DNA of 64,000 nucleotides from Phytophthora colocasiae (Eukaryota; Oomycota; Peronosporomycetes; Peronosporales; Peronosporaceae). The DNA lies in the NCBI GenBank assembly GCA_018806915.1, contig JAGKQI010000064.1, positions 1,426,001 through 1,490,000 on the forward strand, written 5' to 3'. The notes beneath the pieces are model-generated. The model ran no database searches. It had not been told where the DNA came from and saw only the letters and a program-made list of their open reading frames with translations. The position numbers and the translations under genes were made by a program. This document shows positions 18,634 through 29,117 of the stretch, one piece after another. How positions within the stretch are numbered: position 1 is the stretch's first letter; each line of letters begins with the position of its first letter.

Positions 18634-20751
18634 ATGTTGAAGTGGAATACTGACAAAAATTTCGATGGGACAAACTACACAGCGTGGAAGACGCGTGTAC
18701 AAGCCATGATGGAAGCTCAGGATCTCTGGGAAATCGCTACGCTGCAAGAACGGCCGCCGCGTCATGCATCAAGGCGAGTCGAAGAAAGTTTTTGGCACCG
18801 CGAGCGCAAAGCCAAAGCTTTTCTACTTGAGACGCTGACCGACGAGCTAGTAGTCAGTGTTGGTACTCAGCGATATGCGTATCAAGTTCTGGAGTACTTA
18901 GAGCAAACGTACGAGGCCAAGAACTGGGGCAACCTAGTGGCACTTCGAGAACAGTTCATTTCGCTGAAGTTCGAGGATGGCCAAGAAATGACAGTGCACT
19001 TAAACAAGCTGAAAACCCTAGCGGACAAACTTGCCCGCCAAGGGAAACCGGTCGACGACAAAGAGCGAGTGTGTCAGCTCTTGACAAGCTTGCCTGAGTC
19101 CTGGTCGCACTTTAAGAGCGTGTACTTCACTCAGGATCGCCCGTTGCCATGGCAAACAATGGAAGGCAACGTAATGGCGGAGTTCTCCCGACGTTCGCAT
19201 GACCAGCCAGCACCAGTCACGGAGCGTAGCCTGGCGGCGCCTGTTGTGGCCAGCGAAAATGTCTATATGATGGCAGAAGCTCTTGTTGCCAGCCGTCGTA
19301 ACCCCCGAAAGGTGAACAGCCATCGAGCCGCTCCGTACCCGCAACGGTCAAGTAACGGTCAGGTGTGCTTTTACTGCGGAAAGGAAGGTCATCACAAACA
19401 GGTCTGCAGGCTTAGAATCCGACACCAACAAGAGCGTGGTGTTCCAGACGCCAGTGGCCACGCCGCCGTTGCATCAACTCCCAGCAATACAGTTGAAGAT
19501 GCTACTGAAACTCTCGAACAGCTCCCACCTGTACTTGACGGAGAAGTATGGGGCCTCGCTGTCGCTGATACAAGTGCGTTGAAGGCGGATAGCAATTCGA
19601 TTTGCTGGGTAATCGATTCTGGCTGTACCCAGCATATGACGTCCGATCGGTCAATCTTCGAGAAGTTTTGTCCTGGAGCTGGACAACAAGTTCGAGTGGC
19701 GACTGCAAAAATGACCCCGGTGGAAGGATCTGGTACTGTGTTGCTGAAGATAATTAAGGACGACGGACAGACGGCACGATTAAGGCTTCACAATGTTCTA
19801 TACGTTCCACGTCTGGAGATGAATCTGCTGTCTGTGTATCAAGCAGCTCAAGCTGGAGCTAAATTTGATTTTCACGAGTCACCTGAAGCTGTCACGTTAT
19901 CGCTCGGCAGCTTAAGAGTGACTTGCCAAGCCAGAAACAAGCTCTATGTCCTCCATGCAGATCGGACGACTCCTACTGCTCTTGCTGTAAGGCCAGACCT
20001 GACGCTTGATCTCCTGCATCATCGCTTTGGGCATGCCAGCAAACAGGTACTACGCAAGATGGTGTCGACTAAAGCTGCTACTGGAATGGATTTCTTACCG
20101 GAGCCGGAAAATATGCCGTGTGATGCTTGCGAACTGGGGACAAAGCGAAGAGCTACGTTTAAAATGGGCCCCAGAGCAGATTTGGACGGCTGCAATAATG
20201 TCGTTCACAGCGACATCGCTGGACCAGTCGAATGCCCATCAATTAAGTTGGAGCGCTACGTCTTGATATTTGTCGACGCCTACTCGCGGTACTGTACTGT
20301 TCGTCTACTGCACAAACCTTCGGAAATGTTTCAATGTTTCCTCGACTACAAAGCTGCAGCCGAGACGAAGCATAATCGATCGATCCGTCGCTTCATCAGT
20401 GATAATGGCGGCGAATATCTGGAGAGCGAATTCACTAATTACTGCAGAGAACAAGGCATCAACGCGAAACTACCACTGCGTACACGCCTGAGCAAAATGG
20501 CATGGCGAAGTTCGTTTTCGAGTGCTCTTCAACAAGGTTCGAACGGTTCTCATATCAAGCGGGTCACCCAAGCAGTTCTGGGGAGAAGCTGTACTTGCGA
20601 TGGTCTACACGTACAACCGCACGCTCTCGTCGGGCATTGGGATGACACCTTACGAGCGATGGCATGGGCACCCCCCAGATGTAGCCAATCTGCGGACGTT
20701 CGGCTCATTGGCGTACGTGTATGTTTCTTCGAAGACGAATTCTCGAGGTAG
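18634..20751 (+). pseudogene. Copia 1 Gag-protease-integrase frame, truncated
   Basis: ATG at 18634 (MLKWNTDKNFDGTNY). Gag is followed by a CCHC knuckle CFYCGKEGHHKQVC, the protease motif WVIDSGCTQHMTS, the pre-integrase HH-CC region (HHRFGHAS ... CDACELGTK) and integrase Asp residues in HSDIAGPVE and FISDNGGEYLESEF. Near 20480 the frame shifts: the expected YTPEQNGMA is in the next frame, and the integrase C-terminal part continues at 20522-20842. Confidence 0.8.
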
Positions 20752-20994
20752 AGCTGAGCTAAGCGGCAAAGCTCGACGCAAAATCTGTCCGAGGCATTTT
20801 TGTTGGCTACGCGTCGAACCAAAAGGGTTGGAAGGTGCTTGACTGCGACCAAGGTACAATCGTCACTTCCATTCATGTCACGTTTGATGAGAGCAGGTCA
20901 GCATCAGCACGCGATTTAAAACGACAAGAACTGCGTAAACTTTCCGTCCGACAATCTCGACTTTGAATTTTACTCGCGCACAGCAACCTCTGAA

Positions 20995-22981
20995 GTGGAC
21001 ATCCTGTTTTACAGCCAACTACACTCCCGAAGAAAACCGTCGGCAAATGATATCGTACTTCTCGAGGACTTTGTTGCGGGCTTTGACATGAATACCGTGA
21101 ACACTGCTGTACTGTGGCCACAACTCGTCACATACGCACCTACGTCTGCAGCGTGGCTTCGTACTTTGATCGGACCACAAGCGCTTACCAGTCAATCTGT
21201 CCATCCGATCATACATGCAGCACGCAAGCAAAAACAAGCTGAAGTTCTCGTTGCTGTGGAAAATCTCAAGCACAAAGAGGAGATGAGTCTGGTTGTTGCT
21301 GAAGGCATGGGCGTTGACCCGACCACCTACAGAGAAGCTATGACAAGACCAGACGCATTGAAGTGGAAGGATGCCACCGCTGCTGAGATTGACTCGCTTC
21401 TTCGAAATAAGACGTGGATATTGGTGAAACTTCCACCAGGCAAGCGAGCATTGTCGTGTAAGTGGATCTTCAAGCGCAAGTTCTTCAGTGACGGTACGCT
21501 CGAGCGATACAAGGCGCGGTTAGTGGTCATCGGCTGCCAGCAGATAAAGTTCGTCGACTTTGAGGATGTTTTCGCTCCAGTTGTCCGTCTGGAGTCCCTT
21601 CGAATACTTTTAGCAATTGTCTGTATTCTGGATCTGGAGTGCGATCAAATGGACGTCGAGACTGCGTTTCTGAATGGACTCCTCGAGGAGGAAGTGTACA
21701 TGAAGATCCCTCAAGGGCTGGAAATTGTACCCGGACAAGAAAATCTTGTGTGTCGTCTTCTAAGAGTCTTTATGGACTCAAGCAGGCGCCAAGGGCATGG
21801 CACAAGGCGCTTGTAGATTACCTCACCTCCGCGGGATTCGAGGCGCTTCAGTGTGAAGCATGTATCTTTATTCGAACGGTGAAAGGATCAGCTCAAATTG
21901 TAGCCATCTACGTGGACGACCTCATGCTGATCGCCAAGACCTCCCCGGAAATTGCAGAGATGAAGAAAGGCATCAAGAAACGCCTTCCGTGCCAAAGATA
22001 TGGGGCCTGTCAGCTACATCTTGGGGCTCAAAGTCGTTCGTGATAGATCGCAGCGAAAACTGTGGATCAATCAACAGCTCTCAAGCAGACAAAATCCTGG
22101 AACGGTTCAACATGCAGCATGCATTTGCCGCTAAGGTACCGACCGCACCGGGAAAAGGCTGCGGAAACCTGTAGCTGTGGAAATGACAGGAAACGTCATG
22201 GCGGAAATGGCTGCGAAGCCCTTTCGACAGGCTGTTGGGAGTCTAATGTATCTGATGATCGGGTCAAGACCCGACTTGGCGTTCTCGATACAGGACGTAA
22301 GCCGTTTTCTAAACTCCTACGGAAAACCACACTGGGAGGCTGTGAAGAACATTATCAAGTATGTCAAAGGATCAAGTGGTGATGGCTTAGAGTTCAGTGG
22401 TTCAGAAGTTAAATTATCGGCTTACTCGGATTCTGACTACGCAGCGGACGAAGACGAACGAAAGTCTGTTTCAGGGTACGTCACGTTCATTGGAAACTGT
22501 GCGGTAACGTGGAGCAGCCGGAAGCAACGCATCGTTGCCCAGTCGACAGCTGAAGCAGAATATATTGCGCTAGCTCACTGTACCCGTGAGGTGCTCTTTA
22601 TACGCCAACTACTACTCGAACTTGGATATCCGCAGACAGAGACTCGAATTCGCGAAGATAATCAGGCCTGCATCGCTATTGCTGAAAACCCCACACAGCA
22701 CTCAAGAACGAAGCATATTGATGTCGGTATCACTTCATTCGAGAGCACGTTCGCTCAAAAGCATTGTTCTGGAGTACGTGAACTCGAAGGACAACATTGC
22801 GGACACATTCACGAAGGGACTAGCCAAGGATCAGTTCACAAATTTGCGGAAGCGCCTAGGTGTGACTTGCATCACTTCAAGCACGAGGGAGCAGTGTGTA
22901 GATGATGAAACCGAATCGAACCGCTCAAAAGGTGACGGAATTCTGTACTGTAGAAGAATCTCGCTGATACGCGAATGGTGA
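20995..22981 (+). pseudogene. Copia 1 reverse transcriptase-RNase H remnants in several frames
   Basis: 20995-21816 holds the start of the reverse transcriptase (KWIFKRKFFSDGTLERYKAR, DVETAFLNGLLEEEVYMK). 21639-22043 carries YGLKQAPRAW and the catalytic IYVDDLMLI. 22177-22905 carries the connection and RNase H (YSDSDYAADED, AEAEYIALAH). The tail (NSKDNIADTFTKGLAKDQF) is in yet another frame. At least four frame changes separate these parts, so no functional product is expected. Confidence 0.8.
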
Positions 22982-23139
22982 TCTCGCTGTTATGCGAATG
23001 GTAATCTCACTGGTATGCGAATGGTAATCTCGCTGGTATGCGAATGGTAATCTCGCTGGTATGCGGATGGTGAACTCGCTGACATGCGAATGGTGAACTT
23101 GCTTAGAGTAAATGGTGATCTCGCTGGTGTGCGAATGGG
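22958..23139 (+). repeat. 23-bp tandem repeat, eight units, inside Copia 1
   Basis: Units like ATCTCGCTGGTATGCGAATG plus three bases start at 22958, 22981, 23004, 23027, 23050, 23073, 23096 (22 bp) and 23118. It lies between the RNase H end and the polypurine tract. Confidence 0.9.
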
Positions 23140-23270
23140 TTATTGAGGAGAAGCAGCAACCGAGAAGTTTTGTACAATCTTGAATTGTTGGTGATATACT
23201 CAGCTGTGCTTCTTGTTATTTTGTATATGTAGGTATCCAAGCTAACAACGATGTCCTCGCTGCGGGGGAG

Positions 23271-23479
23271 TGTTGGATTTCAGCGTGAACATGTGTACAT
23301 GTACTAGCACTCTTCAAGATGGGACCATAGTGTTGCAGTTGAGGAGGACTTGGGTTAACTCGTAGCTAGCTGAGGTTTTCGTCCAGACCAACCGTTGTTG
23401 CGGTGGTCATGGTTTTCCCTCATCGTAAGAAGGACCAAGTTGGTCTTTCACAATTCAACATTCTCTACAAAAACCAACA
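23271..23479 (+). repeat. 3' LTR of Copia element 1
   Basis: 209 bp, preceded by purine tract GCGGGGGAG, followed by target copy TCCCC. Confidence 0.9.
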
Positions 23480-23484
23480 TCCCC

Positions 23485-23633
23485 AATGTGAGCTCAAAGC
23501 CTCAAGCCGCGCAAACAGCCTGACCAGACCAGGAAACGCCACTTCGAGACCAGCATTGTCGAGCTCAGCGTGATTCACGTCCTTTGACAATGCAAGTAGA
23601 GGCACCATCCATGGCGTTGTGAGCTACGTGTAT
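23485..23633 (-). pseudogene. upstream exon of the minus-strand gene split by Copia 1
   Basis: Open minus-strand frame after a likely acceptor (CACGTAG at about 23634), encoding LTTPWMVPLLALSKDVNH and on to ALSSHWG at the Copia insertion. Protein-like composition; the rest of the gene is at 17894-18371. Family unknown. Confidence 0.35.
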
Positions 23634-24047
23634 ACATGTACATGTAGGTGTCGGTACATGTATCAACTGCAGTTGTCAACATGAGCATGCCATTGACGCC
23701 AAAAAAAGCAAGCCGTAGACACGTGCACCCTGATCCTCAAATACGTGGTGAGCCAAAACTTAACCCCTCCAGCCCGGCTGATTTTGACCTTCTTACGCTG
23801 CATTATGCAGCACAGTTATACTAGGAATTTGTATAGAACGTCGCTTAAAGGGCTTGGGAAGTGTGCACACGCTCGGCGATGGACAGGACACTTCCCGCTT
23901 ACGCTGCATGTTGCAGAACAAATTGTATCCAGATGCCCCATGCATAGCTGCATAATGCTGCAGAAGGACCGTGCAGTGTTGCACAAAGACCATGTGCAAT
24001 TGGCCAGAGACCAGTCGAATATCGAGAAACCAAACTCGAATTAAATT

Positions 24048-24130
24048 CTTTTTGTATGCCTTCTCATTTTCTAAAAAAATTTTAGAAAATTTCTAAAAAA
24101 ATTTTAGAAAATGAGAAGGCATACAAAAAG
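24048..24130. repeat. 83-bp near-perfect inverted repeat
   Basis: Arms of 41 nt around position 24089 with about three mismatches in the A/T-rich core. Its right arm overlaps the first bases of the MULE terminal repeat. Confidence 0.85.
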
Positions 24131-26874
24131 CAAGTAAACCGGTACCGCAATCAGATGATTAGCGCAAACAGGTTTCGAGAAACAGGTAAAAATACACGGA
24201 GTAAAAGAAGCTCACACAAGAATACCTTAATGCGCATAAAATGTATGGATGGCGCATGTCCCCACGGATAAGCGCATATCGGATGGGAAGTGCACACAAG
24301 TGATTGGCCCTACTGGACATTGCAACCTGACTGGCACACGGAGCAGCTGAGTTACGGACATTGTATTACAGCCAATCCAAAGACCCTGATACCTACTTTA
24401 CAGCCTATCGTTGCTGCCCATTCAGCGACCTCCCCCCCCCCCCGAAGACAAAGCTACCGGAATCGAATCCTTCGTGCGAGCTCGGTATCTACACGGGGAC
24501 TTCTCAACGGCAGTCGGCTATGGTGTTGCAGTGGACAGTAGTTCACGAATATGTGGACGCTCCTACCGCTGAAGCCGCGCTGGCAAAGTTTAAGCAGCAC
24601 AAGAAGGGGACCAGCCACACAGTTCGCTGCTCGGTTTGCACCGTAGTAGCCCCGCATAATATGCGCTACCAACTTTTGAGCTGCTCATCACCAATATGCA
24701 AAAACAGCACGAATTCTTCCAGGCGTGGGCGGGTTATGGTGTGCGAGAATACACGGAAATTCACCATTAATCAGTGTGGAACGCACAATAACCCGGAGAA
24801 AGATTCCAAACAGAACAAGTTGACCGAAGCTCACAAAACTTACATCCGCGAAATGGCTGCTCAAGGTCTCCGACCTGCGCGCATCAGGAATTCTATGCCG
24901 AGAAAGTTTCAGGTTGCTATTGAGGATCTTCCTGAGTTAAAAGTTGTGCAAAACTTCTCGAACTATTTTCGCAAGACTAAACTGATGAACAATGATTTTG
25001 TGGACGAAATTGCTGACTACATACACTCCTTGGAGTTCAACGGAAGCGAAGCGGATAGCTCGCCATTTACGTTCGGTTGGCGAAAAGATGATAACGGGTA
25101 TATCGACGTAGGCATTGGCTCTGACGAAGCGCCGTTTGTCGTTGGAGTTACGTCTAAAAAACTACTATCGCGGCTGGACCGACCGGTGGATTCATTTGTG
25201 TTTCATGTGGATGCTACCTTTAAGGTCGCACAGGTTGAATATCCTGTACTCGTGTGCGGAATGTCAGATCGATGCCGATCATTTCATTTGGTAGCTCTGT
25301 TCGTGACTTCTCAGCGTTTGGAAACTCAGTACACAGAGATGTTAAATGCGCTACGTCTTGTGTATTTTCGCATCATGCAGAAATCTTTGAAGGTGTACTA
25401 TGTTATGGGAGATGCCGAGGAGGCTCAATACAATGCTATCCAGAACACATTTGGATCCGACAATACGTTAAAGATTCTTATGTGCTACTTCCACGTGATA
25501 TCAAACGTTCTAAAGCGGACGAAAAGTATGGAGCCTTATTTGGCTAGCAAGGTTATTCGCGATATATACGACATGCACTTTAGTCGAAGTCCGCAAGAAT
25601 GCTCAACACTTGTTCGAGCACGTGTAGCTGAGTGGAAAGCATCTCCTGCAACGAATGCGTTTGCTGACTACTTCGTTGAACAATGGTTGAAGGGCAAATT
25701 CGTCAGGTGGCAATGCTTTCAAACACCTCGTGGGTTTGCATCTACTAATAATCCAGTCGAGCAGTTCAACAAAAAAATCAAGCGCGACTACACTCTACGG
25801 CAAAAGTTGAAAATGGGAACTCTCTTACAGCAACTGGTTTCGTGTTGCCACAACGAGTCTTGTGATTTTAAGTTTAAGACTGATGTGGAAGTTCCCAAGT
25901 CGTTGGCGGTACGAGCGAATTCATTAGCCGATCAAAACTTTTTACTGATGATCAAGACGCCTAACGGAACTCAAGCAGCGTCCCACGTGCGCTATGTTTT
26001 CTCTTTTCCTACCCCAAAGATGGTGGACGCGCCTCGCAACAAAACTGTTGAAGCGATTGAGGTGTGTGCTCAAATGAACCTGAACTACGCTCGTATGGAG
26101 CGAAAGGGCCAGCCGGAATGGGGGTGGAAGGTGGATTTAATTCATCGCTGCTGCGACTGCGACTACTTCTTTAAGTTTGGCTACTGCATCCATCTATTGC
26201 ACGCATTAAAGATGTCTGGATCAGGTATGCGAGTGGGTAAGCCCACGTTGGTATACCGCGGGACTTCTAAGAAGCGGCAACGATCCTCACAGTCCATCGA
26301 GTCTTGTGTACCTGCAGGTCGTCCCCGCACTAATGGCTTCGCTCTTGATCGGGAGTGAATCAGCTGCTCGCTGAGCATGAACGTACTACTACATATATCC
26401 AAGTGCAAGTGGTTCCATCGAACGGACGGGCTTCTTGTGGCCGGCATACCGTAATTTTCGCGAGCGTGTATACCCGTACGGATTATTCGACGGTTTAATT
26501 CTTCCTTTTCTTCTCTCGCTCCTTGTAGGTCACGATGCCCTTGGCCGCAGTGGTGGCCTCCTCGACGAGCTCCTTCTTCACAGATGCGTCCAGCCCCTTG
26601 TCCTCAGCCTCCCCTCCGTGTTGCCTCCGGCGACACCCTCCATTCTTCCCCTCCTCTGCTCTCCTCCTCCTTTTCAAATGAGCCCGAGGGGCCCAACTGT
26701 ACACCGAACCCTAAGAACCACAACAGTGGCTGACAGTACACGCCTATCACTGGCAGCGGACAAACTCATATTTGTCCAAAAGTCAGACTTGTGTGTCCAT
26801 TTTTTATATTTTCTCACAGGTTTCCACCTGTTTGCGGTAATCATCTGATTGCGGTACCGGTTTACTTGCTTTTT
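24125..26874 (+). mobile_element. MULE DNA transposon with 49-bp terminal inverted repeats
   Basis: 24125-24173 (AAAAAGCAAGTAAACCGGTA ... ACAGGT) is the reverse complement of 26826-26874 with about one mismatch. The 2,750-bp interval contains one intact MULE-type transposase gene. I could not find the 8-9 bp target duplication usual for MULEs; the flanks share only ATAC. The left flank carries an 83-bp hairpin. Confidence 0.85.
24520..26358 (+). CDS. MULE-type transposase with SWIM zinc finger (copy 2)
   Basis: ATG at 24520 (MVLQWTVVHEYVDAP), 612 residues; an upstream in-frame start at 24361 adds 53 unlikely residues. Same architecture as 13361-15235: N-terminal Cys array, MULE DDE motifs VFHVDATFK, YVMGDAE and STNNPVEQFN, SWIM finger C-D-C-x(10)-[YI]-C-I-H, basic tail ending RPRTNGFALDRE, almost the ending of copy 1 (RPRNNGHALSLE). 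It lies between terminal inverted repeats, so this one is a transposon gene. No frame lesion seen; potentially active. Confidence 0.88.
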   Translation: MVLQWTVVHEYVDAPTAEAALAKFKQHKKGTSHTVRCSVCTVVAPHNMRYQLLSCSSPICKNSTNSSRRGRVMVCENTRKFTINQCGTHNNPEKDSKQNKLTEAHKTYIREMAAQGLRPARIRNSMPRKFQVAIEDLPELKVVQNFSNYFRKTKLMNNDFVDEIADYIHSLEFNGSEADSSPFTFGWRKDDNGYIDVGIGSDEAPFVVGVTSKKLLSRLDRPVDSFVFHVDATFKVAQVEYPVLVCGMSDRCRSFHLVALFVTSQRLETQYTEMLNALRLVYFRIMQKSLKVYYVMGDAEEAQYNAIQNTFGSDNTLKILMCYFHVISNVLKRTKSMEPYLASKVIRDIYDMHFSRSPQECSTLVRARVAEWKASPATNAFADYFVEQWLKGKFVRWQCFQTPRGFASTNNPVEQFNKKIKRDYTLRQKLKMGTLLQQLVSCCHNESCDFKFKTDVEVPKSLAVRANSLADQNFLLMIKTPNGTQAASHVRYVFSFPTPKMVDAPRNKTVEAIEVCAQMNLNYARMERKGQPEWGWKVDLIHRCCDCDYFFKFGYCIHLLHALKMSGSGMRVGKPTLVYRGTSKKRQRSSQSIESCVPAGRPRTNGFALDRE

Positions 26875-26888
26875 ATACAAAGTCCTAT

Positions 26889-27929
26889 GAGCGTCTTTGC
26901 CACGGTTATCCGTCGAGTTAAGTTAAGTGATAACTTTGAAGCTGATGAATTTCGTCTTTGTTTCGTCAACACTTAACCTGACCAAGTTGCGTCGATAGCA
27001 CGCAAGTGTTTTCAAATGTGCGTCAAAACGCAATATGAGCAGTGACAGAGAGGACTCCGACTCAAGCTTCCAGGCCGATGGAATTGCAGAGACTCGGCTG
27101 TTGCTTCCGATGAGGGCTTAAGTGCATGTGGCTCACCATGGCTGGCTCAATCATACCACGAGTTTGCGCTGTCCCAGGACGAATTTGACTTGACTAAAAC
27201 ACCGCATGTTGAAGTAGGATCGACGCTCCAGGTGAACCCTCAAGCTACTGTCGTGGAGCAGGGCTGCGCAGCAGCGCCGGATACTATATTTCCTCCCAAA
27301 ACTTCCCGACGAGACATGGATCTAAACAGCGCAAGAAGAAAGGAAGACCTCTAAACTCGACTTCAACCCTTCGCCATTCCTCGAGAGAATTAGGCAGGCA
27401 CACTATTTCGTTCAGCATACCAAGCAAAAACTCCGTCATTTCATCGACAGCTTCCAGGGGAGGCTAGAAAATACAACACTGCTGCAACACGTTTAGCATA
27501 GCTGTGCTCTCGTACAGCAACATTCCCAAACTCGAATCCTCAAGACTACAGCAACGACACCAGCGCCAAAAAACTCGATTTGCTGCAGCGGATGTTAGCC
27601 GGAAACCACTCTTCTCCTGCTGCATTTTCCAGAAGCTTCTCAAAGTCGAGCCGAGTGATAGTGAAAACATTCCTTTTGGGGGCTATGGAGGTGACTAGGA
27701 GTGCTGCGGTGGCTGCTGCTGAAGCCGCAGCGCACACACCTAGTGCGGCAGCCTTCCTGCTGTCCATGGGGTGGGGGGGAGCTCTTTAACTCGATGACTT
27801 TTCACTTAACTACCTCATTGAGGTAGTTAAATGATAACCGTCTGGTGAAGTCGGGTCAGCCAATCACATAGCTCCTGAGTTATTGTGCGACTTAACTTAA
27901 CTCGACGGATAACCGTGGCAAAGACGCTC
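26889..27929 (-). mobile_element. decayed PIF/Harbinger-like element with 39-bp terminal inverted repeats
   Basis: 26889-26927 (GAGCGTCTTTGCCACGGTTA ...) is exactly the reverse complement of 27891-27929. TAT flanks both ends, compatible with a 3-bp target duplication. The minus strand inside (about 27767-27360) shows pieces of a Harbinger N-terminal region in shifting frames: CSKSSFLALVSLL, then HSYAKRVAAVLYFL, then FLLGMLNEIVCLPNSLEEW. Stops and frame changes separate them. It lies 14 bp from the MULE right end. Confidence 0.65.
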
Positions 27930-28456
27930 TATATACTATTTTACAGCGTTACGTCGAGAAACAGCTGATCAAGGAGTCGGTTCTGCTGTCTTCTGCTGAT
28001 GGTCCACATGCACCATACGAGCAATGCATAATGCAGCATAAGTTCGCTGCATAATACGCCATAAAGTGACTAGCAAGGTAGACTATTCATTATTTTCCGA
28101 AGCTGTATGTGTCCTCCGTTTTTTTTCTTGGTGTAGGCGTTTTCTCAGTTCTCAAATGAAACGGATAGTTGGCGGGCGCCACTGTTGCAACATTTACCTG
28201 TTCATGAGCATATCTGTCCTGCTGAATAGCATATTTTTGAAAAATGAAAGACAGCGTTTATGTCTGGCAAATCGTGAAGCTTTTTCGGTGCAAGATATTT
28301 GCCCATATTTTTTGTATCTTGATTTCAGTATGCGTCGATTCGTGTGATTTTTTTTCACATACAAACATCAAGATAAATTCAACGTTACGGTGCATAATGC
28401 AGCTTAATAAAAAGGCCTAAGCTGCATTATGCAGCACTCCGGGTTGGAGGGGTTAA

Positions 28457-29117
28457 CCCATGAGGCTTGAGATAAAGAGAAGGCTATATGTATATGTAGA
28501 AGCCCGAGCCGCTTTGCTGCCTGATCGTCGTGGCCGGCGCGAGTGTAGTTTCGAACGTCTCGTTGCAGCAAGATGATAAGGCTCCATGTCATACATAAAG
28601 ACCGCAGACCTTAAGTTGCGAACCACGGCACCAATGGTGTGAAGATGCATCCACTGCTTTGGCCTTGCTCACGTGTCTTCAGCTTCAGCTCGTTGAATGG
28701 CGTTGGCAGGTGAGTTACATACCGATGGCATACCGCGTGTTCAGCAGCGCGTGTTCAAGGTGACATTGGTTGTGATCTTTCTTTCTAGCTGAGACCGTGC
28801 TGTGCTTTGGTGCTCCGAGCACTAAATTGGCAACGTCGGAAGGTGCCGTCCAGCGCTGTACAATTCGTCGGCGCGAAAAGGCTTTCGCATCCGGTCCAGC
28901 AACGGTACGACGCGATTGTGGGCAGCAAATTACAAGTCGCTTCTTCGACGAGCCAGAGATTTGTCTGTCCGATCGACCAGTGCATTCAGCATTCCTTGAG
29001 TTGTCGATAAAGGCGAGGAACCACGCGACTCAAGTTGATTCGTTCGTGTCGACCGTGGCGCCTTCGTCTCCGCACCAACCTGCGCGTCCAGAGCTTTCAG
29101 CTGTAAGTGCGTCAAAT
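28457..29117. other. unresolved sequence upstream of hydrolase copy 4
   Basis: Right flank of the piggyBac-like shell. Minus-strand frames at 28404-28650 are protein-like in places but lack motifs or clear splice sites. The plus-strand frame is open from 28797 into hydrolase copy 4 and may supply a disordered leader. Confidence 0.4.

Larger units (their letters stand above)
18378..23479 (+). mobile_element. Ty1/Copia retrotransposon 1, LTRs intact, coding region degenerate
   Basis: Two 209-bp LTRs (18378-18586, 23271-23479) begin TGTTGG and end CCAACA and look identical by eye. Both sides carry TCCCC, a 5-bp target duplication (18373-18377, 23480-23484). The primer-binding site GGTTATTGGCCCAAGC directly follows the 5' LTR and matches the anticodon arm of initiator tRNA-Met rather than a tRNA 3' end. 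The polypurine tract GCGGGGGAG precedes the 3' LTR. Order Gag, zinc knuckle, protease, integrase, reverse transcriptase, RNase H is Copia type. Several frame breaks make it non-autonomous despite the LTRs. Confidence 0.92.
23760..28456. mobile_element. piggyBac-like shell with TTAA ends, hosting two other elements
   Basis: The left end reads TTAACCCCTCCAGCCCGG (23760-23777) and the right end CCGGGTTGGAGGGGTTAA (28439-28456). This is a TTAA target flanking CCC-starting inverted repeats, the hallmark of piggyBac elements. Near both ends lie copies of CTGCATTATGCAG (23797, 28021-28045, 28390, 28424), which look like subterminal repeats. No piggyBac transposase is visible. After removing the MULE and Harbinger elements inside, the shell is under 1.2 kb, so it would be a non-autonomous element. 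Family by end structure only. Confidence 0.55.
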
